From assembly GCA_955652655.1 (NCBI GenBank), contig CATPCK010000934.1:1-13468 (forward strand): a DNA stretch of 13,468 nt, given 5' to 3'. The DNA is from an uncultured Ktedonobacteraceae bacterium. Lineage in GTDB: Bacteria; Chloroflexota; Ktedonobacteria; Ktedonobacterales; Ktedonobacteraceae. A program made the translations under genes and the position numbers. The notes beneath the pieces were generated by a model. That model saw only the letters and a list, made by a program, of their open reading frames with translations, was not told where the DNA came from and searched no databases. Below are positions 7,345 through 13,468 of the stretch, one piece after another; position 1 is the first letter of the stretch; every line of letters starts with the position of its first letter.

Positions 7345-9243
7345 ATGTGCGGAATAGCCGGATTTATTGATGTAGAGCGCAGTCGTGACAACGCTGAGCA
7401 GCTCATCGATCGCATGTGCCGGGTCATTCGCCACCGCGGGCCAGATGACCAGGGAGTGTGGGTAGATGATGGCGTGGCCCTGGGCATGCGCCGCCTCTCG
7501 ATCATCGACCTGGCTGGCGGTCATCAGCCGATTTTTAACGAAGATCAGAGCATTCTCGTCGTCTTGAATGGGGAGATCTATAACTATCGTGAACTGCAAA
7601 AAGAGCTTCAGGAGCGTGGTCATCACTTCCGTACGAATAGCGACACCGAGGCCATCGTTCACGCTTACGAGGAGTACGGGGATGACTGTGTCAAGCACCT
7701 GCGCGGGATGTTCACCCTCGCCATCTGGGATAGAAACCGCCGGCGCCTGCTAGCGGCCCGCGACCGCTTTGGCAAGAAACCGCTGAATTACTACTGGGAT
7801 GGAGAGAGGCTGATCTTCGGCTCGGAGATCAAATCCATCCTGGAGGCTGGCATCCCTCGCGAAGTGAATCATATCGCCCTCGACGAATACCTCGTGTACC
7901 GCTGTGTTCCTGCACCAAACACCCTCTTCAGAGGCGTCATGAAACTGCCTGCTGCCCATATCCTGGTCTACGAAAATGGGCAGATCAGTACGAAGCGTTA
8001 CTGGGAACTGCCCTTTACACCAACTTGCAGGGACGATGAAGCCACGGCGATTGAACGCACGAGGGCGCTTCTGAAAGAGGCCGTGGAAGTTCGATTGATG
8101 AGCGAAGTTCCCCTGGGAGCTTTTCTCAGTGGGGGGATCGATTCGAGCATGGTGGTCGGATTGATGAGTTCGATGATGTCACAGCCCGTCAAAACCTTCT
8201 CTATTGGCTTCGAGGAAGATGATTTTAGTGAACTACCCTACGCTCGGCAGATCGCGCAGCATTTCGGTACCGATCACCACGAGTTTGTTGTTCGGCCAGA
8301 ACTTGTTTCAGTGCTGCCACAACTGGTCTGGGCCTATGACGAACCCTTCGCGGATGCCTCGATGCTCCCCACGTATTATGTCTCCAAGCTGGCGCGAGAA
8401 CACGTCACCGTCGTCCTAACCGGCGATGGCGGTGACGAAATCTTTGGCGGCTATACACCCTACAGGCGTGAATGGTTAGTCAGCCGCATTCCTCCCATGC
8501 TACGCTCCCTGCTGGGATTTGGCAGCAGGTTTATGCCTGATGGCATGCGTGGCAAAAAGCGGCTCGGTGGCTTGCTTGATGATCTTCCCGATCGTGTCTT
8601 GCAGTCCTGTATGCTCTTCGCTGCTGAGTCGCGTCCCTCGATGTATAGTCCAGCATACTTCGCTCAGGTGCGTGACCATAATCCATACGAACGGCTCACC
8701 GGTGAATTCCGTGCAGTATCAGATCTCGATGTCACGGCGCAATTGCAGTACGTTGATGTACGCGCGTATCTCACGAACGATATCCTGGTCAAAGTCGACA
8801 AGGCCAGCATGTTCAACTCACTAGAGACACGCGCTCCCCTGCTCGACCAATGCCTGGTTGAATATGTCGCATCCCTGCCCTCAGCAACCCGCACACGCAA
8901 TGGTGTGTTGAAGTATCTGCTGAAGAGGGTCGCTGCCGATCTGTTGCCTGCCGAAATTTTGACGAGACCTAAGCAAGGCTTTGGGGTACCCATCAAGCAC
9001 TGGTTCCGTGGTGATCTGAACGGCTATGCCTCTGAACTGCTCCTTTCGCCAAAGGCACAACAACGTGGTATCTTTGATCCTGAGTTCATTGGGAAGATAC
9101 TGCAAGCACAAGCCGGGATTACACTGATGAACCCCAGCAGCGCGATCTGGACCTTACTTTGTCTGGAGCTCTGGTTCCAGATTTATATGGATGAGCCATC
9201 CACTCCTATTGAGCGGAGTCGTGTACACATATATACCGGGTAA
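7345..9243 (+). CDS. asnB: Glutamine-dependent asparagine synthase family amidotransferase
   Basis: This protein hydrolyses glutamine in an N-terminal Ntn domain and transfers ammonia to an adenylated carboxylate in a C-terminal ATP-pyrophosphatase domain. At 632 residues it is full length. The start at ATG 7345 exposes the catalytic Cys2 (MCGIAGF); AAAGG at 7330-7334 lies 10 nt upstream. An in-frame extension back to 7246 would bury Cys2 and is rejected. Further motifs are RHRGPDD (29-35), NGEIYNY (75-81), the PP-loop SGGIDSS (262-268), LTGDGGDEIFGGY, KVDKASM and RPKQGFGVPIKHWF. The gene follows the GT4 pair by 73 nt. In polysaccharide clusters such proteins often amidate uronic acids or other acidic substituents; that role fits the dehydrogenase remnant upstream but is inference. 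Plain asparagine synthesis remains possible. Confidence 0.9.
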   Translation: MCGIAGFIDVERSRDNAEQLIDRMCRVIRHRGPDDQGVWVDDGVALGMRRLSIIDLAGGHQPIFNEDQSILVVLNGEIYNYRELQKELQERGHHFRTNSDTEAIVHAYEEYGDDCVKHLRGMFTLAIWDRNRRRLLAARDRFGKKPLNYYWDGERLIFGSEIKSILEAGIPREVNHIALDEYLVYRCVPAPNTLFRGVMKLPAAHILVYENGQISTKRYWELPFTPTCRDDEATAIERTRALLKEAVEVRLMSEVPLGAFLSGGIDSSMVVGLMSSMMSQPVKTFSIGFEEDDFSELPYARQIAQHFGTDHHEFVVRPELVSVLPQLVWAYDEPFADASMLPTYYVSKLAREHVTVVLTGDGGDEIFGGYTPYRREWLVSRIPPMLRSLLGFGSRFMPDGMRGKKRLGGLLDDLPDRVLQSCMLFAAESRPSMYSPAYFAQVRDHNPYERLTGEFRAVSDLDVTAQLQYVDVRAYLTNDILVKVDKASMFNSLETRAPLLDQCLVEYVASLPSATRTRNGVLKYLLKRVAADLLPAEILTRPKQGFGVPIKHWFRGDLNGYASELLLSPKAQQRGIFDPEFIGKILQAQAGITLMNPSSAIWTLLCLELWFQIYMDEPSTPIERSRVHIYTG

Positions 9244-9267
9244 TCGTGAGCGGAAAGAGAAAAGTCT

Positions 9268-9430
9268 ATGTGCGGTATTTGCGGTGTGTACAATGTCGGG
9301 AGCGGGGAACCTGTCTCGCAAGGGCTCGTTGAGCAGATGACTCGCCTGATCTCTCACCCGTTTGGACTCACCCCACATGTCAGTAGCAGATCTGTTGTTG
9401 GAAGATGCGTGTGGAGTTCCAAGTTGGTAA
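9268..9430 (+). pseudogene. Internally deleted second asnB (N-terminal stub joined to C-terminal tail)
   Basis: Frame 1 starts MCGICGVYN...QMTRLISH (9268-9357), the first 30 residues of an AsnB-family protein up to the His of the usual HRGPDD. The homology then stops. From about 9359, in frame 2, the sequence reads LDSPHMSVADLLLEDACGVP and terminates at TAA 9428-9430. This tail resembles the end of the other asnB at 13362-13468 (DSPHLECPQGSVTDLLEDKP). About 590 codons of ordinary AsnB sequence have therefore been lost between the two pieces, and the join is out of frame. The stub differs from the intact asnB just upstream, so it derives from a separate paralogue. ATG 9268 is 24 nt after the previous stop. 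Any product would lack both catalytic domains. Confidence 0.72.
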
Positions 9431-9456
9431 TTCCAGAGAGAAGGAGGCGGTCTACC

Positions 9457-10473
9457 TTGGCTACTACGGGCACGACCTCACAAGCTACGGAGCACCCTTT
9501 CCGTGTTTTGATGGTAACCGGTGTCTATCCGACAGAAAAACTTCCGCACAAGGGCACATTTATCAAAAGCCAGGTCGATTCCCTCAGTGCGGTAGGTGTG
9601 GAAATAGAGGTTCTTCATCCCAGGCCCGGTCCGATTCTGCTCCGTTATCCCTTGACCATGATGGGGGTCTTTCTCAAGGCCCTGTCGGGCCACTTCGATA
9701 TTGTGCATGGTCACTATGGCCAGTGGTGCCTTTTTGCACGTATGCAATGGGCAACGCCCGTGGTTGCCTCCTTTCTAGGGGATGATCTGCTCGGTACGGT
9801 GACCACTAACGGCAGCTATAGTACGATGAGTAGACTGGTTGTACGTATGAGCCACTGGCTCTGCCGTCGAGTTGATGCTGTGATTGTCAAATCCGAGGCG
9901 ATGAAAAAGGCCGCATCAGGGGGGAACGTCTTTGTCATTCCCAACGGTGTGGATTTTGACCTGTTTCGCCCTATTCCACGCGCGGAAGCCCGTGCCGCTC
10001 TGGGGTGGGATCACGGTCACTACTACGTCCTCTTCGGCAATGACCCAAAAATACCGGTGAAAAATTTTCCCCTGGCGCAGGCTGCCATCGAATGCCTGCG
10101 TAGCAGGGGTATCTCTGCTGAGCTGGTAGTTGCCACGGGACTCCCACAAACAAAACTCGTGCAATACATTAATGCGAGCAATGCACTCATCCTCTCATCG
10201 ATTGCCGAGGGCTCACCCAATGTGGTGAAGGAGACAATGGCCTGCAATGTGCCGGTTGTCTCCACTGAGGTCGGTGATGTATCCCAGGTCATTGGCCGCA
10301 CGAAGGGTTGTAGTGTCTGTCCCCATGATCCCGGTGTATTAGCGACGGCACTCCAACAGGCACTTCGACATACAGAGCCGACAACCGGCAGAGCCGACAT
10401 CATGCACCTGGATCGCTCAGTCGTGGCGAAGCAGGTTATAGCAGTCTACGAACAGGTCATCAGTAAAAAGTGA
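9457..10473 (+). CDS. GT4 glycosyltransferase, TuaC-like
   Basis: A family-4 glycosyltransferase of 338 residues. It begins its first Rossmann domain with FRVLMVTGVYPTE and continues GTFIKSQVDSL, FDIVHGHYGQWCLFARMQWA and FLGDDLLG, as in TuaC-like enzymes. The C-terminal domain has VIPNGVDFDLFRP, FGNDPKIPVKNF and the E-x7-E motif EGSPNVVKE (Glu251, Glu259). I choose TTG 9457 as the start because AAGGAGG at 9441-9447 lies 9 nt upstream. The frame is open back to ATG 9268, which belongs to the asnB stub; a start there would give a 401-residue chimera with an AsnB N-terminus. The last 31 residues have a close copy on the other strand at 13195-13287. The gene converges on the epimerase, with 131 nt between stops. 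The sugar donor is unknown. Confidence 0.85.
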   Translation: MATTGTTSQATEHPFRVLMVTGVYPTEKLPHKGTFIKSQVDSLSAVGVEIEVLHPRPGPILLRYPLTMMGVFLKALSGHFDIVHGHYGQWCLFARMQWATPVVASFLGDDLLGTVTTNGSYSTMSRLVVRMSHWLCRRVDAVIVKSEAMKKAASGGNVFVIPNGVDFDLFRPIPRAEARAALGWDHGHYYVLFGNDPKIPVKNFPLAQAAIECLRSRGISAELVVATGLPQTKLVQYINASNALILSSIAEGSPNVVKETMACNVPVVSTEVGDVSQVIGRTKGCSVCPHDPGVLATALQQALRHTEPTTGRADIMHLDRSVVAKQVIAVYEQVISKK

Positions 10474-10604
10474 TCTTCACCCGAATGTATGGATCATCCA
10501 CAAATTCGGGGCAAGATCACGCTTCTTCTCGAACATACCTTGCTTTCTCAGCAATGGCAAGAGGCGCGATAAGCGGCCTACTAGCAATTGCCTGTTGGGG
10601 CAGT

Positions 10605-11549
10605 TCATGCAATACCACTGCGCAATGCGTCCAAGGTGCGTGCCAGTCCCTCATGAAAACTGACGCTCGGTCTGTAGCCTAAGAGGCGCTGAGCGAGGTT
10701 GATATCCGCGCAGCTGTCGCGCACATCGCCAGGACGCGGTTCTCGGTAGTCTGCACCGGCGGTTACACCGAAAAGTTGCCCTGCCAGGCGCAACACCGTA
10801 TTGAGGGAGATCCGCTCACCACAGCCGATGTTCAAGGCATAACCTACGGCATCAGGCGATGAGGCCGCGAGCAGATTTGCCTGCACAACGTTAGCGATGT
10901 AGGTAAAATCACGAGTTTGCTCACCATCACCAAAGACAATGGGCGGGCGCTTTTCGATGAGTGCGGTCAAGAAACGGGGGATCACGGCCGCATACTCCGA
11001 GGCAGGATCTTGCCGTGGACCGAAGACATTAAAGTAGCGCAGCGCTACGGTTTCAAGCCCATAAATGCGTGTAAACACCCTGCATAGCAGCTCTCCCGAG
11101 AGTTTTTGAACGGCGTAAGGCGACATCGGATGGGTTGGCATATCCTCACACTTGGGCAGCGTCGGTGTATTGCCGTAAACAGATGAGGAACTGGCATAGA
11201 CCACGCGCCGTACACCGCTATCCCGTGCCGCAAGTAGCACGTTTTGTGTGCCGTTGATATTCGTCTCCAGCGACCCAATTGGATCTGCGATGGATCTGGG
11301 TACCGAGGCCAAGGCAGCTTGGTGAAATACCACCTCGACACCTTGCATGGCGACCCTCATGCTAGCGAGATCCCGCAGATCGCCCTGAATGAATTGGGCA
11401 CGCTCTTTCAGTACAGTCAGATTGCTTTCCCTGCCCGTGGCAAGGTTATCGAATATGCGAACAGATTCCCCAGCACCGAGGAGCGCCTCGGCAATATGCG
11501 ATCCAATGAAGCCCGCACCACCAGTGACGAGATACCTGGCTGTTGTCAC
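10605..11549 (-). CDS. NAD-dependent nucleotide-sugar epimerase (extended SDR, GalE/WbpP-like)
   Basis: An extended short-chain dehydrogenase of 314 residues that probably interconverts UDP-hexoses or UDP-N-acetylhexosamines at C4, supplying precursors to the cluster. Visible features are the Rossmann motif TGGAGFIGSH (residues 9-18), the adenine-ribose acidic residue in FDN (Asp34), the active-site serines in YASSSSVYGN, catalytic Tyr145-x3-Lys149 (SPYAVQK), and FNVFGPRQDP, typical of the WbpP/GalE-like branch. I place the start at GTG 11549-11547, since AGGAGG (11561-11556) lies 6 nt upstream; the open frame allows TTG 11555, but that abuts the ribosome binding site with no spacer. It is transcribed with the WbuB-like GT4 upstream on the minus strand, 198 nt away. 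A 4,6-dehydratase is less likely because YxxxK is preceded by the epimerase pattern; specificity remains open. Confidence 0.85.
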   Translation of the reverse strand: MTTARYLVTGGAGFIGSHIAEALLGAGESVRIFDNLATGRESNLTVLKERAQFIQGDLRDLASMRVAMQGVEVVFHQAALASVPRSIADPIGSLETNINGTQNVLLAARDSGVRRVVYASSSSVYGNTPTLPKCEDMPTHPMSPYAVQKLSGELLCRVFTRIYGLETVALRYFNVFGPRQDPASEYAAVIPRFLTALIEKRPPIVFGDGEQTRDFTYIANVVQANLLAASSPDAVGYALNIGCGERISLNTVLRLAGQLFGVTAGADYREPRPGDVRDSCADINLAQRLLGYRPSVSFHEGLARTLDALRSGIA

Positions 11550-11574
11550 GTACAACCTCCTACTTTATTCTTGA

Positions 11575-11868
11575 GTGCCTATGTTATACCACGATCTGTC
11601 CTACCGGGAAGCCGTCCATCCAGACTGGATACTCTACAAGCGTGACCGCGTCACCCCTGCCTATGAATTCGACAACCCGAATATGCCGCTCGATTTTGCC
11701 AATCCTGCCCTGGAATCCTGGCAGATACAGACCTATGCGCTGCCTCCTCACACCGGTTTGGTGCTATTGACAGGTCCCTCGTTTTTTCTTGTGCCTGTGC
11801 CAGAAACAGAAACTAATGGCTCAGGAGGATCAGGGGGCTCGGGGCCCCGGGAAAAGAGCTTCTTATAA
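11575..11868 (+). pseudogene. Possible fragment of a glycoside-hydrolase-like gene
   Basis: A plus-strand frame of 97 codons (GTG 11575; ATG 11581) has protein-like codon use for its first 60-70 codons. The segment HPDWILYKRDRVTPAYEF...MPLDFANPALESWQIQTY (about 11614-11733) resembles the substrate-domain core of putative extracellular glycosyl hydrolases of the GHL15 type, where a DW...LDxxNP pattern precedes a WQ helix; this is recall of a pattern, not a database match. The expected downstream DG..xDN motif is missing, and the end (GSGGSGGSG) is low-complexity and overlaps the antisense 3' end of the WbuB-like GT4. There is no ribosome binding site. It may be a gene fragment trapped between the two minus-strand genes, or a chance frame. 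Confidence 0.3.
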
Positions 11869-13046
11869 GCGAGCAAGAGATGCTCTTTAGAGTGATCCCA
11901 GCTCAGCTCCTCTTCAATGCGTTTACGTCCAACAGCGCCCATCTCGAGACGGAGTTCCTCGTTATCGAGCAAGACTTCAATCTTGTTCGCGAAGTCTTCT
12001 ACAAGGTTTGGCGCGGCGTAAAGAGCTGCATCCTGAGCTGAAAAGCGTGTCTCGGCAAGATCAAAAGCCACGACAGGCCTCCCCATCGCCATATACTCCA
12101 TCGTTTTGATCATGGTGGAGTACTCATTCAATCCATTTTGTGGGTCTGGCGAAAGCCCCACATCTGCCGCCGTAAGATACCGTACAATGTCTTCCCTTGA
12201 CACCCAGCCCGTGAAGTTGACATATTCGTCCAGGTGTAGTTGATGGGTCACTGCACGCAACCTGGAAACATCGTCGCCTTCGCCCAGCAGGACGAGCGAG
12301 ATATCTTGGCGACCTCTTCTGTAGATGAGGTCATGGAGCGCATAGAGCGCATACTCCACACCATCTTGAAGGCCCATTACACCCACATAGACCAACAGAT
12401 AGGACCGTCCTCCTTTCAGTTCAGACTCGAACGCGACCAACTTCAAGCGCTCCAAATCGGGCCCGTTTCGTACCACAAATACCCATTCAGCAGGGCAGTC
12501 ACCGCGTTCGATAGCCGACCACCTCTGCGATGAGTTGGTTACGATGACCAGATCAGCCGTTTGGTAGCTACACCGCGCTAAAAAGAGCTGAAGCCTGTAC
12601 AATACCTTCATGCGACCCTTAAATTTCACCTGGAACATTTCTGGTGCAAGATCATGCTGATCAAACACGAATTTTTTCCCAAGGAGCCGATAGAAGAGCC
12701 CAATGATAAAGAACAGGTCGGGCGGATTAGCGGCATGAATGACATCGAAACCATGGCGCATGAGCACTTTAAGGCTCAACCAGAATGTCATGACTATGGC
12801 GGCAACGTATTCGGCGATGTAGGACGTGTATTTGCCGGTGGCCTTGGGTAACTGGTAGCGATAAATAGGGATATTATCGATACAGATGAAGGATTCTCGA
12901 TGTCGAGAGGACCCCTTCGGGCAGATAATACTCACCTGAAACCCGTGATCGCGTAGCGTCGTGGCTTCGCTCCAGACACGGGTATCAGCAGGTGCTGGAA
13001 GGTTTTCTACTACCATCAGTATTTTACGGGTTGTGGTCATGGTCAT
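11748..13046 (-). CDS. GT4 glycosyltransferase, WbuB-like, with proline-rich tail
   Basis: A family-4 glycosyltransferase of 432 residues. It opens KILMVVENLPAPADTRVW, followed by FDVIHAANPPDLFFIIGLFY and FDQHDLAPEMFQVKF, typical of WbuB-like enzymes of polysaccharide clusters. The C-terminal domain has VVRNGPDLERL, YVGVMGLQDGVEYAL, FTGWVSREDIVRYL, and the donor site STMIKTMEYMAMGRPVVAFD. Homologues usually end near YKKLFSR; here about 32 extra residues follow, including PEPPDPPEP, running into the plus-strand fragment at 11575-11868, so the 3' end seems to have been replaced. ATG 13046 has GGAG (13058-13055) 8 nt upstream. It is the first intact minus-strand gene after the stubs at 13156-13468 and precedes the epimerase. 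The donor is unknown; N-acetylated amino sugars are common in this branch. Confidence 0.85.
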   Translation of the reverse strand: MTMTTTRKILMVVENLPAPADTRVWSEATTLRDHGFQVSIICPKGSSRHRESFICIDNIPIYRYQLPKATGKYTSYIAEYVAAIVMTFWLSLKVLMRHGFDVIHAANPPDLFFIIGLFYRLLGKKFVFDQHDLAPEMFQVKFKGRMKVLYRLQLFLARCSYQTADLVIVTNSSQRWSAIERGDCPAEWVFVVRNGPDLERLKLVAFESELKGGRSYLLVYVGVMGLQDGVEYALYALHDLIYRRGRQDISLVLLGEGDDVSRLRAVTHQLHLDEYVNFTGWVSREDIVRYLTAADVGLSPDPQNGLNEYSTMIKTMEYMAMGRPVVAFDLAETRFSAQDAALYAAPNLVEDFANKIEVLLDNEELRLEMGAVGRKRIEEELSWDHSKEHLLLAYKKLFSRGPEPPDPPEPLVSVSGTGTRKNEGPVNSTKPV

Positions 13047-13132
13047 CTGATTTTCTCCAGTGTCTATTCAGACAAAGGCGTTGTATCCGCACTCGTGGAT
13101 GATCATAGGCCTGCTTAGACGGCGGCTCTCTG
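13047..13132 (-). other. Leader region of the WbuB-like GT4; no clear promoter
   Basis: These 86 bases lie between the terminator candidate of the stub genes and the GT4 start. The ribosome binding site (GGAG, 13058-13055) is visible; no convincing -35/-10 pair was found. The phrase TATGATCATCCAC (minus strand, near 13108-13096) resembles TATGGATCATCCAC downstream of the plus-strand TuaC-like gene (10488-10501), which could be a trace of the duplication extending past the stop codons. Confidence 0.3.
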
Positions 13133-13155
13133 AAAAAAAGCCACAGGGATGTTGG
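13133..13155 (-). terminator. Candidate Rho-independent terminator after GT4 stub
   Basis: Read on the minus strand directly after the TAA at 13158-13156, CCA-A-CA pairs with TGTGG across a TCCC loop (five base pairs, one bulged A), followed by C and seven T residues (13140-13133). The position after the stop and the T tract suit an intrinsic terminator; the stem is short. It would end transcription from the asnB side before the WbuB-like gene, which would then need its own promoter. Confidence 0.45.
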
Positions 13156-13326
13156 TTAGCGATCCTGTAAAGAAGGTTCTCTTTCTCCCCTTGCCTTTTT
13201 ATCGATGACCTGTTCGTAGACTGCTATTACCTGCCATGCGATGGCTGAGCGATCCAGGTGCATGATGTCGGCTCTGCCGGTGTCGGCTCCGCATGTCGCA
13301 TGTTGCTTCAAGTTTGTAAAAGACAT
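13156..13326 (-). pseudogene. GT4 glycosyltransferase stub: start region joined to C-terminus
   Basis: A 56-codon frame (ATG 13326 to TAA 13156) whose middle, TGRADIMHLDRSAIAWQVIA VYEQVI, copies the last residues of the TuaC-like GT4 at 9457-10473 (TGRADIMHLDRSVVAKQVIA VYEQVI). At DNA level 13287-13195 matches 10377-10470 at about 84 of 94 positions, counted by eye. Upstream, CGACATGCGGAGCCGACA matches RHTEPT of the intact gene in a different frame, so one A has been lost and the frame shifted. AGAAGGAT before the start parallels AGAAGGAGG of the intact gene, suggesting that the original start region is retained while about 300 central codons are missing. A short unrelated tail (ARGEREPSLQDR) ends it. 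It lies 35 nt after the asnB end, the same order as at 9268-10473. Not functional as a glycosyltransferase. Confidence 0.75.
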
Positions 13327-13361
13327 CGTACATACTCATCCTTCTCCGTACACGTACCCCA

Positions 13362-13468
13362 CTAGAAGAGGCTAGGAACGACCGGCTTATCTTCCAACAG
13401 ATCTGTTACAGAGCCTTGAGGACATTCCAGGTGTGGACTATCGATAAAGACGCGAAACCAGAGCTCCA
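13362..13468 (-). CDS. Asparagine synthase family protein, C-terminal end (cut by window end)
   Basis: The minus-strand frame entering from the right edge reads ELWFRVFIDSPHLECPQG and so on for 34 residues to TAG at 13364-13362. ELWFRVFID matches the ELWFQIYMD near the C-terminus of the complete asnB at 7345-9243, a conserved position in the family. The rest of the tail is closer to the deleted asnB at 9268-9430 (DSPH...DLL.ED...VPS). The gene is therefore the third asnB copy seen here and the partner of that stub, in opposite orientation. Whether it is complete cannot be seen, because all catalytic parts lie outside the window. It precedes the GT4 stub by 35 nt. Confidence 0.68.
   Translation of the reverse strand, partial: ELWFRVFIDSPHLECPQGSVTDLLEDKPVVPSLF

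Noticed and set aside
9268..10473. A true glutamine-amidotransferase/glycosyltransferase fusion enzyme
   Set aside because: Only 30 residues of AsnB are present, the second catalytic motif is cut at the His, an asnB tail follows in another frame, and the GT4 has its own strong ribosome binding site.
10474..10604. Bidirectional terminator between the converging GT4 and epimerase
   Set aside because: I looked for a GC-rich stem with flanking A and T tracts and found none that is convincing.
10470..10682. 70-codon plus-strand ORF overlapping the GT4 stop
   Set aside because: It overlaps the 3' end of the epimerase on the other strand, has no ribosome binding site of its own and encodes nothing recognisable.
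1..13468. CRISPR arrays, tRNA or rRNA genes
   Set aside because: No regularly spaced repeats, cloverleaf-like sequences or rRNA-like segments were seen on either strand.

Overview
The window reads as a piece of an exopolysaccharide, capsule or O-antigen-like gene cluster from a large, mobile-element-rich bacterial genome. Intermediate GC, several GTG/TTG starts with AGGAGG-type ribosome binding sites, many paralogous GT4 glycosyltransferases, an asparagine-synthase homologue and IS debris all fit Chloroflexota of the Ktedonobacteria type. That placement is an inference; there is no rRNA or single-copy marker here.

Layout. 1-650 is insertion-sequence debris: the 3' end of an IS200/IS605-type tnpB with its right-end hairpin, lying against the C-terminal remnant of an IS5-type DDE transposase that carries two frameshifts. 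642-990 holds no convincing gene. 991-1734 is a nucleotide-sugar dehydrogenase lacking its NAD-binding half and altered at the active-site motif. A plus-strand run follows: a 956-residue membrane protein that joins a MurJ/MviN-type flippase to a Wzy/WaaL-type polymerase or ligase (1749-4619), two tandem GT4 paralogues (4639-5958 and 5955-7271, overlapping by 4 nt), and a complete glutamine-dependent AsnB-family amidotransferase (7345-9243). Next come an internally deleted stub of a second asnB (9268-9430) and a TuaC-like GT4 (native start probably TTG at 9457; ends 10473). From 10605 the strand flips: an NAD-dependent nucleotide-sugar epimerase (10605-11549), a WbuB-like GT4 (11748-13046), the C-terminal stub of another GT4 (13156-13326) and the C-terminus of another asnB (13362-13468, cut by the window edge). 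A plus-strand fragment that may come from a glycoside-hydrolase-like gene sits at 11575-11868.

How the genes work together. The epimerase and the now broken dehydrogenase would supply sugar nucleotides. The GT4 enzymes build the repeat unit on a lipid carrier. The AsnB homologue could amidate a uronic acid or other carboxylate. The fused flippase-polymerase would export and polymerise the units.

The two most interesting observations are the flippase-polymerase fusion, and an inverted pair of asnB-GT4 modules on either side of the epimerase/GT segment. In that pair the left copy has lost the middle of asnB and kept its glycosyltransferase. The right copy has lost the middle of its glycosyltransferase and kept at least the end of asnB.
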